From NCBI RefSeq assembly GCF_003710915.1, contig NZ_RHHR01000060.1:1-41350 (forward strand): a stretch of 41,350 bases of DNA. The letters are read 5' to 3'. Source of the stretch: Brevibacillus invocatus. GTDB lineage: Bacteria > Bacillota > Bacilli > Brevibacillales > Brevibacillaceae. Made by a program: the position numbers and the translations under genes. Under the pieces are notes generated by a model. It saw only the letters and a program-made list of their open reading frames with translations. It was not told where the DNA came from and searched no databases. Position 1 is the stretch's first letter. Each line of letters begins with the position of its first letter. Below are positions 15,446-24,200 of this stretch, in pieces.

Positions 15446-15696
15446 CAAAAATCCCCCATCCCAAAAGGGACGGAGGATTAACTTCCGCGGTACCACCCTG
15501 ATTAACGATTGGCCATAAGCCCCTCGCTCACTCAACGAACCCGATAACGGCGGGTATCCGGCACAGTTCTTCACCAGCGGCTTCAGGATGGGGTGCAGGT
15601 ATGCCTGTGTATCAGCCTTCCAGACGTGGGCCGACTCTCTGGGACATGGCGAATAGCTGCGAGTCCTTTCATTGCCTTTTCAATCAGTGTTTTTAA
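15446..15696 (-). ncRNA. T-box riboswitch (tRNA-Pro sensing) of proS
   Basis: The minus-strand leader contains the T-box AGGGTGGTACCGCGG (15485-15499), whose TGG bulge pairs with the uncharged tRNA acceptor end. Stem I motifs AGAGAG and CTGGAAGG lie upstream. The terminator is a 13-bp stem (15450-15462 with 15467-15479) with a UUUU loop. Proline specificity is inferred from the downstream gene; several Pro triplets lie on the 3' side of stem I and I did not fix the specifier. Confidence 0.95.
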
Positions 15697-15702
15697 GTAA
15701 AC

Positions 15703-15731
15703 ATCTTAGCAAGCTGATGACGCGTTGTCAA
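15703..15731 (-). promoter_or_regulatory. proS promoter
   Basis: Minus strand -35 TTGACA (15726-15731), 17 nt spacer, -10 TAAGAT (15703-15708). The -35 overlaps the ribU stop codon. Confidence 0.75.
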
Positions 15732-16336
15732 TTAATGGTTCTCACTTGCAAGCGCAGCGCCAGCTTGACGTACACCGGATAAGCGACCAACGCAAGCATG
15801 GCTCCCTTAAAGATATTGAACGGAACGATACCGTACAGGATCAGCGACCAGACACTGTCAGCTCCAAAGCTGGCGAGCAGCTGCTCCATCGGCATTTGAT
15901 AGAGTGCTGCATAGGCAGGCAGCAGGAACCAGGCGTTCATGAATGCCATCACGACTGTCATCAGCAAAGCTCCGAGTGCCAGACCGGTGAGGAAGCCTTG
16001 CTTCCCTTTTCCGATTCGCTGCATCAGCACAGCTGACACAACGAAAATCGATCCAGCCAGCACATTGGCGATTTCACCAATGATCAGACCATCTGTATTT
16101 TTAAACAGCATGTGCAGTGTGTTTTTCATAACCTCAATAATAATTCCCGCGACCGGACCGTACATCAGCCCGCCGATCAGAGCTGGCAAGGTGCTGAAAT
16201 CCAGCTTCAAAAACGAAGGCATCAGCGGAATCGGAAACTCCAGGTATTGCAGAATGAACGCAACTGCAGCCAGCATGGGGATTGTCACCAGCCGTTGGGT
16301 TGACGTTCGCGATGAGTGCATCGCTGTTTCTTTCAT
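15728..16336 (-). CDS. ribU: Riboflavin ECF transporter S component RibU
   Basis: 202-residue integral membrane substrate-binding component that works with the shared EcfAA'T energy-coupling module (not in this window) to import riboflavin. Family signatures are PMLAAVAFILQYLEFPIPLMPSFLKLDFSTLPALIGGLMYGP near the N-terminus and MKNTLHMLF; about six membrane spans are seen. I chose the ATG at 16336, nine bases after GAGGAG; longer upstream starts would run into the riboswitch terminator region. The FMN riboswitch upstream fixes the substrate. The proS -35 is built on its stop codon. Confidence 0.94.
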   Translation of the reverse strand: MKETAMHSSRTSTQRLVTIPMLAAVAFILQYLEFPIPLMPSFLKLDFSTLPALIGGLMYGPVAGIIIEVMKNTLHMLFKNTDGLIIGEIANVLAGSIFVVSAVLMQRIGKGKQGFLTGLALGALLMTVVMAFMNAWFLLPAYAALYQMPMEQLLASFGADSVWSLILYGIVPFNIFKGAMLALVAYPVYVKLALRLQVRTIN

Positions 16337-16424
16337 GTGTACCATCTCCTCATTTTTCCTACTCCTTCTTGAGGAATGGCAACAGCTGCCGTACTTCACG
16401 CCTTGATCACCAAGCAAACGAACG

Positions 16425-16456
16425 AAAAAGCCCTGAGGAATATAAGTCCCCAGGGC
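16425..16456 (-). terminator. Terminator of the FMN riboswitch
   Basis: On the minus strand GCCCTGGGGA pairs with TTCCTCAGGGC (10 bp including one G-U) and is followed by UUUUU, between the FMN aptamer and the ribU start. It is the likely expression platform, about 135 nt beyond the aptamer. Confidence 0.7.
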
Positions 16457-16592
16457 GGTTTTGCAGGCGTCTGACAAAGCATGTACAAAAAAGGGTACAA
16501 GAAACCAAGAGGGCTATCCAAGACGAAGCTCCCCCCTGCTGCTTCTCCCGTTTGCACAGGCAAACAAGCACGTGTCATACCGTACTGTCGTC

Positions 16593-16740
16593 ATCCTTCT
16601 CCCATCCAGACTGTACTGTCGGCTCTGGAATCACACCAGATCCTGCACTCCGTCGCTTTTGACAGCTCGGGAGGCTCGCGGGCTTAACATGCACAAGGCA
16701 CGATCACCGCCGGTCGGGAATTTCACCCTGCCCCGAAGGA
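16593..16740 (-). ncRNA. FMN riboswitch (RFN element)
   Basis: The minus strand shows the conserved RFN blocks in order: GGGCAGGGTGAAATTCCCGA, then CGGCGGT, AGCCCGCGA, ATTCCAGAGCCGACAGT and GTCTGGATGGGAGAAGGAT. FMN binding should lower ribU expression through the downstream terminator. Confidence 0.97.
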
Positions 16741-16764
16741 ATGTGTAGTTGTTTTACAAGGTTT

Positions 16765-16794
16765 ATTATATAGCGATTGTTTTTCATTTGACAA
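16765..16794 (-). promoter_or_regulatory. ribU promoter
   Basis: Minus strand -35 TTGTCA (16789-16794), 18 nt spacer, -10 TATAAT (16765-16770), 25 nt upstream of the FMN aptamer. Confidence 0.7.
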
Positions 16795-16833
16795 TAGCTG
16801 AATGTTACCTATTTCCGATCAAAGTGTATGGAA

Positions 16834-18876
16834 TTAATTCCGCTTCTCTACATCCACGCGTCCCGAGAAGAAGGTCGCCCCGCCTCCCATATCTGCGACG
16901 CGCCCCGGCGTAAGCGCGTTGACGAAGTGCTTTCCTCCCGGCACGTCCGCCCACAAGCCTTGGCTAACTACGACACCCGGCAGTACACTTTCCCCGACAG
17001 AGACCGTAAGCTCGCACTCCCCACGATCGTTCCAGACTCGCACCAGATCCCCGTCATGGATTCCAGCAGCCTGTGCATCCTCCTGGTTCATGTACAGGCG
17101 CGGAATCTTCTCCATGCGGACATGCTTTTCGTTATTGGAAAACGTGGAATTGAGGAAGTTGTGGTTCGGCCCTGGAACAAACAGGTATGGATAGTCGTTA
17201 TCTTCTGGCAATGGAATATACGTCGGCAGCGGCGGATAGCCTGCTGCTTCCATCCGGCTCGAATACAGCTCGATTCGACCGCTCGGTGTCGGCAAATTTT
17301 CGATAAAGCCGCGCTCTACCCGTGCCTTCGCGAATTTCTTCTCGCTCAGCACTTCAAGGTCAATTCCGTGCAAATAAGGATTTTGCGGTACGTCGAGCGC
17401 CTGCCGGATCATGTCTTCCTCTGTATCGTCGAACATAGCATCCTCAAAGCCCATTCCTTTGGCGAGCAAGCGAAATACTTCCACGTTTGACTTACTCTCC
17501 CCGTACGGAGCAATAACCGGCTGTTGAAGCTGAATGTAGTGATGCCAGTACGACGTGTAAAAATCCGTATTTTCATAGGATGAGGTCGCTGGCAATACGA
17601 TGTCTGCATACCGTGCGGTTTCCGTCAGAAATAGATCATGCACGACCGTGAACAAATCCTCACGTTCCAGCCCCTGCCTCACTTTATTGCCCTCAGGTGC
17701 TACGAGCGCCGGGTTGCAGCTGTAGACGTACAGGGAGCGTACCGGGGGATCCAGCTCCAATAGCGCTTGGCCAAGCAAATTCATGTTGATGCTGCGTGTC
17801 TGTTTGTTCAGCAGTACATCCGGTCGCTGCATAGCGGTCTTGTTGTGCTCCAGAAATCCTTTGTTTCCCTTGATTGCTCCGCCGCCTTTGACCAGCCATT
17901 GGCCCGTGAGCGCAGGGAGACAGGCAATCGTCCGAACACACATGCCACCATTATCGTGATGCTGCAAGCCATTGCCGATGCGGATGAATGCTGGCGACGT
18001 CTCCCCGTAGAGTCTTGCCAGCTTGTAAATATCGTCGACAGGAACCCCTGTAATCGCGGAAACGGTAACTGGATCGTAAGCACGAACATGCTCTCGCAAT
18101 TCCTCGTGACCTACCGTGTGCTTGTCTAGAAAGCCCAGGTCCACCATGTTCTCTGCAAATAAAACGTGCATCATGCCGAGAGCCAAAGCGCTGTCAGTCC
18201 CGGGTAGAATCGGAATAAACCAGTCCGCCCACTGCCCTGTCCGATTTTTGTGTACGTCAATGACCACGATTTTTGCACCATTCTTGCGTGCCTTTTCCGC
18301 CAAAACCACCTGATGCATATTCGTGCTGATCGTGTTGATTCCCCACATGATAAACAGCTTTGCATGCACTGTATCTTCTGGATCAGTCCCGAAGGCATTC
18401 CCCATCGTATAGCTGTAGCCTACCCCACCAGCTGAATTGCAAATCGTACGCTCCAAGCGACTGGCGCCTAGCCGATGGAAAAAACGCAGGTCCATGGACT
18501 CGGCATTCAATCTGCCCATATTTCCATAGAAGCTGTACGGCAGTATACTTTCAGGCCCGAAATCGGAAATCAGTGCCTTCCACTTGGAGGTGATCGTCGC
18601 AATCGCTTCTCCCCAGCTGATCGGCTCAAACTGGCCGCTGCCTTTGGGTCCTGTGCGCTTGAGAGGCTGCTTAAGCCTTTTCGGGTCATAGATTCGTTCC
18701 GTCATATTGCGCACTTTGTTGCAAATATTTCCTTGTGTCACCGGATGATCCGGGTCTCCTTCTACCTTGACGACCTTTCCATCCTTCTTGTGCAGGAGTA
18801 GTCCGCATTGATCCGGGCAGTCCAGTGAACATACTGCCGGAAACACTCCATCAGGTTGATCTACGTACGATTTCAT
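16834..18876 (-). CDS. Molybdopterin oxidoreductase (YoaE-like, DMSO reductase family)
   Basis: 680-residue protein with an N-terminal [4Fe-4S] site at Cys16, Cys20, Cys24 and Cys52 (C-x3-C-x3-C-x27-C). The bis-MGD domains follow (SYTMGNAFGTDPED, MWGINTISTN and VVIDVHKNRTGQWADWFIPILPG are recognisable), and a C-terminal MoCo-dinucleotide domain holds FVPGPNHNFLNSTFSNN. There is no Tat-type RR leader at the chosen start, so it should be cytosolic. The natural substrate of YoaE-like proteins is not established. I start at 18876, after GGAGAGGGAG; a longer in-frame reading to 18948 lacks a site. No accessory electron-transfer subunit is adjacent. Confidence 0.9.
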   Translation of the reverse strand: MKSYVDQPDGVFPAVCSLDCPDQCGLLLHKKDGKVVKVEGDPDHPVTQGNICNKVRNMTERIYDPKRLKQPLKRTGPKGSGQFEPISWGEAIATITSKWKALISDFGPESILPYSFYGNMGRLNAESMDLRFFHRLGASRLERTICNSAGGVGYSYTMGNAFGTDPEDTVHAKLFIMWGINTISTNMHQVVLAEKARKNGAKIVVIDVHKNRTGQWADWFIPILPGTDSALALGMMHVLFAENMVDLGFLDKHTVGHEELREHVRAYDPVTVSAITGVPVDDIYKLARLYGETSPAFIRIGNGLQHHDNGGMCVRTIACLPALTGQWLVKGGGAIKGNKGFLEHNKTAMQRPDVLLNKQTRSINMNLLGQALLELDPPVRSLYVYSCNPALVAPEGNKVRQGLEREDLFTVVHDLFLTETARYADIVLPATSSYENTDFYTSYWHHYIQLQQPVIAPYGESKSNVEVFRLLAKGMGFEDAMFDDTEEDMIRQALDVPQNPYLHGIDLEVLSEKKFAKARVERGFIENLPTPSGRIELYSSRMEAAGYPPLPTYIPLPEDNDYPYLFVPGPNHNFLNSTFSNNEKHVRMEKIPRLYMNQEDAQAAGIHDGDLVRVWNDRGECELTVSVGESVLPGVVVSQGLWADVPGGKHFVNALTPGRVADMGGGATFFSGRVDVEKRN

Positions 18877-19001
18877 GACCGATCTCCCTCTCCTTTTTCG
18901 ATGACCACACCGCGTCATCGTATCTCGTATGGGCATCATGGGCCTCATCTTCGGAGGCTTTTTTTATACCAGTATATACCTCGCTATGTGTTTTTCCTAC
19001 C

Positions 19002-19028
19002 AAAAAGAGCGGGATTAAGATCCCGCTC
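19002..19028 (-). terminator. Intrinsic terminator of the ABC exporter operon
   Basis: GAGCGGGAT (19007-19015) pairs with ATCCCGCTC (19020-19028), 4-nt loop, followed on the minus strand by TTTTT; it overlaps the stop codon of the last permease. Confidence 0.85.
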
Positions 19029-19821
19029 CTCGATACTTGCTGACTCCCCAGTTCCACACCACCACGCCAATCGTGAAAAAGATCACGCCCATGACAGGTG
19101 TCATCGCCGCGTAGGTATACCAGGTCTCCTTGCGCAAAAAGTATGCGGCAGGATAGACCCCCACGAAGGCAAACGGCAAAATGTAGGTCAAGACAAAACG
19201 AATTACTTTGTTGTAGACATCAACGGGATAGCGGCCGTACTGCTGAATGTTGTAAATCATCGGTGTAATCCCAGTGCGTGAGTCGGAGAAAAAGCTGATC
19301 GCCGAAATCGCCGTATACACTCCCCCGTAAATGAGAGCGCCGCTGATCGCCAAACCAACGAACAGAAACGGATCGTACCAGGTAAACGACAAATCCAGCT
19401 GGATCGCGGCATAGCCCATGATGATCAACCCGGAGATTACGCCAAAGATGCGATCAGGCGCAATGGATTCCAGGCAAACCTGTGCCAGATTGTGTATCGG
19501 CCGAGTCAGGATACGATCCATTTCTCCGCGAATGATGTATCGTTCATTAAAGTCCCAAAAGCCGAAAAACATCGAGAACAGTGCGTACGGAACCAGGAAA
19601 AAGCCGTAGATGAAAATGATCTCATCGCGCGTCCAGTCCTTCATCAGCGGCACATGCGTAAAGACGACTACAATGAAGACCAGATTGATCAGCTCGGAGA
19701 CGAGATTGGAGATCAGATCACCGAGAAAGTCAGCCCGGTAGGCCAACCTGGTCTTGAAGTACTGACTCAGGTAGTCAGCAAAGATCTGGAAGATGTGTTT
19801 GGCGTTTTGTATGCTTTGCAT
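19015..19821 (-). CDS. ABC-2 type exporter permease (COG3694-like)
   Basis: 268-residue membrane protein with about six hydrophobic spans and the family opening YLSQYFKTRLAYRADFLGDLISN. It is the second of two dissimilar permeases in a three-gene ABC-2 exporter (COG4586-COG4587-COG3694 type). Related three-gene sets have been linked to export of methyl viologen-like cations in cyanobacteria, but the substrate here is unknown. It starts 3 nt after the stop of the first permease, so translation is coupled, and the operon terminator overlaps its end. Confidence 0.88.
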   Translation of the reverse strand: MQSIQNAKHIFQIFADYLSQYFKTRLAYRADFLGDLISNLVSELINLVFIVVVFTHVPLMKDWTRDEIIFIYGFFLVPYALFSMFFGFWDFNERYIIRGEMDRILTRPIHNLAQVCLESIAPDRIFGVISGLIIMGYAAIQLDLSFTWYDPFLFVGLAISGALIYGGVYTAISAISFFSDSRTGITPMIYNIQQYGRYPVDVYNKVIRFVLTYILPFAFVGVYPAAYFLRKETWYTYAAMTPVMGVIFFTIGVVVWNWGVSKYRGAGS

Positions 19822-19824
19822 GTT

Positions 19825-20619
19825 CTACCCTCCCTGCACGACCAGTCTGTGCCTAGCCTTTCTCCACAGAAACAAGATCGGAATCATAATAATCAGTACC
19901 CACGCGACCTGCAGCCCGATGAGCTCCCAAGCGCGTCCCGTGGAAATAGCTCCGGTAAAAATCAAGCTGGGGTAGTAGTTGACCGCCTGAAAGGGCAAAA
20001 AGCCCATCGCGGTCTGCGCCCAGCCCGGGAAAAAGCTGATCGGCAGCACCAGACCGGACAACAGATCGACAACCACACGCTTCGCCCGCATCATGCCGTC
20101 ATTGCGTAACAGGAAGAAGGTGAGCAAGCCCGTCACCAGATTGATCTGGGTATTAATCAGGAAGGCAAACATGAGACTGATCAGGTACAGTCCCCAGTCC
20201 TCTCCGCTGGCAGGAAAACGAAACGGGATGACGAGACTGATCAAGAAAATACCCGGCCCTGCGAAAAAGAGAAAGCGGAAGATCCCTTCCCCAAAAGCCT
20301 GCGCCGTTTTGACGGAGAGGTAGTTGTAGGGGCGAATCATCTCGATCGCTACCTTGCCCTCCCGCACGTCCTGCGCGATTTCCATGTCGATGTTGTTGAA
20401 GTAAAAAGCGCGCGACATCCAGGCGATAGCCACGTACGAGGTCATCTGCTCGACCGTCAGCCCACCCAGCTGCTGCTGTCCGCCGTAAATCGCCGACCAT
20501 AAAAAGAAGTACGCCCCGATATTGATCCCGTAGATAATAATGCCGCTGTAGTAGTTGACCCGATAAGCCAGCATGGTCAGAAACCGCATGCGGATCAGTT
20601 CCATGTACAACTTACGCAT
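19825..20619 (-). CDS. ABC-2 type exporter permease (COG4587-like)
   Basis: 264 residues with about six membrane spans. The N-terminus MRKLYMELIRMRFLTMLAYRVNYYSGIII is characteristic of this permease branch, and the central VREGKVAIEMIRPYNYL is the short cytosolic coupling segment shared with the partner permease (which has RGEMDRILTRPIHNL at the matching place). It overlaps the ATPase gene by 8 nt. It probably forms a heterodimeric channel with the next gene product. Confidence 0.88.
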   Translation of the reverse strand: MRKLYMELIRMRFLTMLAYRVNYYSGIIIYGINIGAYFFLWSAIYGGQQQLGGLTVEQMTSYVAIAWMSRAFYFNNIDMEIAQDVREGKVAIEMIRPYNYLSVKTAQAFGEGIFRFLFFAGPGIFLISLVIPFRFPASGEDWGLYLISLMFAFLINTQINLVTGLLTFFLLRNDGMMRAKRVVVDLLSGLVLPISFFPGWAQTAMGFLPFQAVNYYPSLIFTGAISTGRAWELIGLQVAWVLIIMIPILFLWRKARHRLVVQGG

Positions 20620-21622
20620 GGCTGGCTACCTCGCTGTCCGTCGAGTAGATATTGCGTACGATATCCTCGGTGCTCGCCTCCAAAATCTTCACATCGCTTA
20701 CTTCAAACGTCGACATGACCGTGGAAAGTACAAAAGGCAGCATTTCCTCGCTCCGTGCCACCTTCACACGCAGCGCATAGTCATTGATCTGCTCGATCTC
20801 ACAGGGAAGCTCGCCCAATGCTTGACGCAGCTCACCTGCTTGCGTGCGCTTTTTCATCTGGAACGAAATCTCCGTGCCATTGCCCCATCTTTCCTTCAGA
20901 TCCGTCAACAGACCATCGAAGATCAGCTTTCCTTTGTCCATGACGAGCACGCGCTTGCACAATGCCTCAATATCTGTCACGTCGTGCGTGGTCAAGAGGA
21001 TCGTCGTGTTCTCGGTCTCGTTGAGATTGAGCAAGAACTCCCGAATTTTTTGCTTCACCAGAACATCCAGACCCACCGTCGGCTCATCGAGAAACAAGAG
21101 TCTCGGCTTATGGATCAGGGACGCTGCAATCTCACAGCGCATCCGCTGCCCCAGACTCAGCTTGCGTACCGGCTGACTGACGAAGGAGGTGATGTCCAGC
21201 TCTTCGATCAACCGCTGCAGCCACTTCTCCCCCTCGACTTCATCCACCTTGTAGACACTCTTCAGCAGCCGAAATGATTCCATCGGGGACAAGTCCCACC
21301 ACAGCTGCGAACGTTGACCAAAGACGACTCCGATCGAGCGAACATATTCCTCACGTTGTTTGAAAGGCACGAATCCGTTAATGCGGATATCTCCTTCGCT
21401 CGGCGTCAGGATTCCGGTAAGCATCTTGATCGTCGTCGATTTACCTGCCCCATTTTCCCCGATCAGGGCGAACATCTCGCCTTCCTCAACGTGAAAGGAG
21501 AGGTCATCGACTGCCTTCACTACTTTGTATTCGCGACTGAACAGGTCACGAAAAGCACCACCAAGACCGGCTCTGGCCTGATGGATGCGAAATTCCTTTT
21601 GCAAATGTTTAACTTCAATCAT
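20612..21622 (-). CDS. ABC-2 type exporter ATP-binding protein (COG4586-like)
   Basis: 336 residues. Walker A GENGAGKST is at 55-63, the Q-loop lies in VVFGQRSQLWWDL, the signature is LSLGQRMR, Walker B is RLLFLDEP with TVGLD, and the H-loop is LLTTHDV. A roughly 90-residue C-terminal extension follows, as in the DrrA-like drug-exporter ATPases. The insert HQARAGLGGAFRDLFSREYKVVKAV before Walker A is typical of COG4586. Start ATG at 21622 after AAGGACGG. First gene of the leftward exporter operon, with its own promoter. Confidence 0.92.
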   Translation of the reverse strand: MIEVKHLQKEFRIHQARAGLGGAFRDLFSREYKVVKAVDDLSFHVEEGEMFALIGENGAGKSTTIKMLTGILTPSEGDIRINGFVPFKQREEYVRSIGVVFGQRSQLWWDLSPMESFRLLKSVYKVDEVEGEKWLQRLIEELDITSFVSQPVRKLSLGQRMRCEIAASLIHKPRLLFLDEPTVGLDVLVKQKIREFLLNLNETENTTILLTTHDVTDIEALCKRVLVMDKGKLIFDGLLTDLKERWGNGTEISFQMKKRTQAGELRQALGELPCEIEQINDYALRVKVARSEEMLPFVLSTVMSTFEVSDVKILEASTEDIVRNIYSTDSEVASHA

Positions 21623-21663
21623 GGAAAACCGTCCTTTTTGCTCTTCGTTGAATTCCATTTGTA

Positions 21664-21692
21664 AGTGTATATGAGGCCATCCATTTGTGCAA
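21664..21692 (-). promoter_or_regulatory. Promoter of the ABC exporter operon (candidate)
   Basis: Minus strand -35 TTGCAC (21687-21692), 17 nt spacer, -10 TACACT (21664-21669), about 42 nt before the ATPase start. Confidence 0.55.
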
Positions 21693-21715
21693 AAAGCAAT
21701 GTGCTGGAAACTGCA

Positions 21716-22484
21716 TTATGCCAGTTGGATGTAGATGCCTGTTTTGTCATCCGACTTTTTGAATCGCACGTATTTCATACATTCGGGATCACTGTTTTCC
21801 AATGCCAAAAGCTCATCTGTATAATGTATGCACGAGGCATGAACAAGCCGTCTGTCAATAACACCATCGCTTTCAGATCGGTACGATTAATTTTTCCATA
21901 CTCTATATACTGGCTACAGGCTGAATCGCCGTTGATCACGCCGTACCCTCCCTGAATATTCGCCTGATAGCGATTTTCTGCCAAAATGCTCCTGCAGCTC
22001 GCAAGCAACGCTTCTCGCGTCGAGAGTCCCTGGCTGATCCCTTCTTCCCACTTGGCGAACGCGATTCTCTCCAGATGATGGACTTGCGGGTAGGTGAGCG
22101 GGCGCACAGCATCGTCTGCATACACGGCAAAAATCATGCAATCACCTGTCTGGGCGTAATCAATATGCTCATCCTGCACGCGAACGACAGCGGCAGCTGC
22201 CCCCAAAGGTATTCTTTTTTCTGCAGATCCACTTCAGCCAAAAGCATTTCCTCACGCAGCGCATCATTGGCTTCCACTAGACAGGCTGTCAGCAACTCTT
22301 TGCCATCCACGGCTTCCAATTTGCGTTTCACCAGCTCGGCAGCACGTGCTCCGGAGGTTCGTGCTGCTTCTGACTCCTGCACGCCCGTACTAAGCGAAGA
22401 GACCCCGTCGATTACCGCAAACACACGCTGTTCCTGGTTGATCACATACGCATTCATCAACCAGATGCCAGCGTTCATATCCAC
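21716..22484 (-). pseudogene. PP2C-like protein phosphatase gene broken by two frameshifts
   Basis: Three successive frames join into one PP2C-like protein of about 254 residues. Frame one starts with GTG at 22484 (AGGGGA six bases upstream) and reads [14 protein letters not shown] and [10 protein letters not shown] (the metal-site DG motif). It then shifts within a GGGGG run near 22200-22204. Frame two reads AAAAVVRVQDEHIDYAQTGDC (cut here: the GD motif) and ends with VLLTDGLFMP. A second single-base loss near 21830 moves to frame three, which reads CIHYTDELLALENSDPE and KKSDDKTGIYIQLA to a stop at 21716. Both shifts are single-base losses. It is either a decaying gene or two sequencing errors. 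Divergent from gsaB. Confidence 0.75.
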
Positions 22485-22544
22485 GCTTCTTCCCCTTGTG
22501 GTAAGATAGGGATTGACTTTTGGGAACAGAAAAGAGGGAAAACG

Positions 22545-23834
22545 ATGAAAAATCGTGAACGATCTGCACAACTTCACGAACAAGCGATGGATGTCATTCT
22601 CGGGGGTGTCAACAGCCCATCCCGCTCCTTCAAGGCTGTGGGCGGGGGCGCACCTGTCTCGATGGAACGCGCGCAGGGTGCTTACTTCTGGGACGTAGAC
22701 GGAAATCAATACATAGACTACCTGGCCGCGTATGGTCCGATCATCACGGGACATGCTCACCCGCATGTGACCCAGGCGATTACGGAGGCAGCAGCGAATG
22801 GAACTCTCTACGGTACACCTACGCCATGGGAAATTACCTTTGCAAACATGATTCGCAAGGCCATCCCTTCGATGGAGCGAATCCGCTTTAACAACTCCGG
22901 TACGGAAGCCGTCATGACGTGCATCCGTGTCGCTCGGGCGTACACCAATCGGATCAAGGTCATCAAATTCGCCGGCTGCTACCATGGACACTCGGATCTG
23001 GTGCTGGTGGCTGCTGGTTCAGGGCCATCCACCCTGGGCATTCCAGATAGCGCTGGCATCCCGCAAAGCATCGCCAACGAAGTCATCACTGTTCCGTTCA
23101 ATGACAAGCAAGCCTTCGCGGATGCGATCGAAAAATGGGGCAGCGAAACAGCTTGCGTTCTCGTCGAACCGATCGTCGGCAACTTCGGAATCGTGGAGCC
23201 AGAGCCTGGCTTTCTGGAAGAGGTCAACCGCTTGACGCATGCTGCAGGCGCTTTGGTCGTCTACGATGAAGTCATCACCGCATTCCGATTCTGCTACGGT
23301 GGTGCACAAAATCTGCTGGGCGTGGAACCGGATTTGACAGCTCTGGGCAAGATCATCGGTGGCGGATTGCCGATCGGTGCCTACGGTGGACGCAGAGAAA
23401 TCATGGAGCAGGTAGCACCACTCGGGCCCGCCTACCAAGCCGGAACGATGGCTGGCAACCCAGCCTCCATTCGTGCCGGAATCGCCTGCCTGGAGGTCCT
23501 GTCACAGCCTGGTGTTTATGAGGAATTTGAGCGCCTGGGCGAGATGCTTGCAGCAGGTATTCGCGAAGCTGCACAAAAACACGGCGTGAAGATTCAGCTC
23601 AACCGTGTCAAAGGCGCGATGGCCGTCTACTTTATAGATGAGCCCGTGTACGACTACGATACCGCTCAAAAGGCAGACAGTGAGGTATTCGCCCGTTTCT
23701 TCCGCCTGCTTTTGGAAGAGGGCATTTGCATCGCTCCGTCCAAGTATGAAGCTTGGTTCATCACCACAGCCCACACGGAGCAAGATATTGTGAAGACCAT
23801 CGCGGCTGTGGATCGCTGCTTTGCCGCGCTGTAG
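22545..23834 (+). CDS. gsaB: Glutamate-1-semialdehyde 2,1-aminomutase
   Basis: 429-residue PLP enzyme that converts glutamate-1-semialdehyde to 5-aminolevulinate in the C5 haem pathway. The PLP Lys269 lies in [16 protein letters not shown]. The cofactor-binding NNSGTEAVM and [10 protein letters not shown] motifs and the N-terminal [18 protein letters not shown] are all present. The neighbourhood (bcp, perR, ygzB, ygxA, ygaD, fabL) matches B. subtilis gsaB, the second GSA aminomutase outside the hem operon, so I prefer gsaB to hemL. Start ATG with GAGGGAA upstream. Confidence 0.94.
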   Translation: MKNRERSAQLHEQAMDVILGGVNSPSRSFKAVGGGAPVSMERAQGAYFWDVDGNQYIDYLAAYGPIITGHAHPHVTQAITEAAANGTLYGTPTPWEITFANMIRKAIPSMERIRFNNSGTEAVMTCIRVARAYTNRIKVIKFAGCYHGHSDLVLVAAGSGPSTLGIPDSAGIPQSIANEVITVPFNDKQAFADAIEKWGSETACVLVEPIVGNFGIVEPEPGFLEEVNRLTHAAGALVVYDEVITAFRFCYGGAQNLLGVEPDLTALGKIIGGGLPIGAYGGRREIMEQVAPLGPAYQAGTMAGNPASIRAGIACLEVLSQPGVYEEFERLGEMLAAGIREAAQKHGVKIQLNRVKGAMAVYFIDEPVYDYDTAQKADSEVFARFFRLLLEEGICIAPSKYEAWFITTAHTEQDIVKTIAAVDRCFAAL

Positions 23835-23917
23835 GTCAATTGGAAAAGATTACGCCTTCCTGCGCTGGATGACACGGGCATACTATCCATGTTCGTATCC
23901 AGCAAAGGGGGATCTTT

Positions 23918-24058
23918 ATGTCTAAAGGCGGAAATATTTACCCGAAAGCACCTGAGAAAACCCTGGACTCTAAAATGAGTTCGAAAATGTTGGAGGTCGT
24001 TGGTTTCCAGAATCCACGAAAAACCGAACATCACAAAACACAAAATCACGATCGCTAG
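23918..24058 (+). CDS. 46-residue hydrophilic protein of unknown function
   Basis: Short ORF, ATG five bases after AAAGGGGGATC, starting MSKGGNIYPKAPEKTLDSKM and ending in a His/Lys-rich tail with TAG at 24056. It is highly charged, with no membrane span or motif I recognise. It lies 83 nt after gsaB and directly before a strong terminator, so it is probably on the gsaB transcript. A strong Shine-Dalgarno and a fitting terminator support expression. Confidence 0.6.
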   Translation: MSKGGNIYPKAPEKTLDSKMSSKMLEVVGFQNPRKTEHHKTQNHDR

Positions 24059-24067
24059 ACCCCGAAA

Positions 24068-24114
24068 ACGGACGTATCTGCCATTGGTAAATGGTGGTAT
24101 ACGTCCGTCTTTTT
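24068..24114 (+). terminator. Intrinsic terminator after gsaB and the 46-residue ORF
   Basis: ACGGACGTAT (24068-24077) pairs with ATACGTCCGT (24099-24108), with an inner CCATT/AATGG stem, then TTTTT. Confidence 0.88.
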
Positions 24115-24161
24115 AACATGAAAAATGTGAGTTCTTATCAATAAACAAAATTTTATTAAAA

Positions 24162-24175
24162 TTAAAACGCTTACA
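24162..24175 (+). promoter_or_regulatory. cre-like site (CcpA) upstream of gltB
   Basis: TTAAAACGCTTACA matches the cre consensus TGWAANCGNTNWCA at every defined position but one. It is centred about 67 bp before the predicted transcription start, a position more typical of CcpA activation than of repression. Confidence 0.5.
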
Positions 24176-24200
24176 TTCTTAGAAATGCTTTTCACCTTTA

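Noticed and set aside
14586..15518. 310-codon open frame on the plus strand across proS and its T-box
   Set aside because: Antisense to a certain tRNA synthetase and running into the riboswitch; no Shine-Dalgarno, no motif.
18942..18965. Hairpin GCCTC/GAGGC followed by a T run on the plus strand
   Set aside because: It looks like an intrinsic terminator, but no plus-strand gene lies upstream; it is in the 5' leader of the molybdopterin gene, where it faces the wrong way. Kept out as a terminator call; an antisense transcript would be needed to support it.
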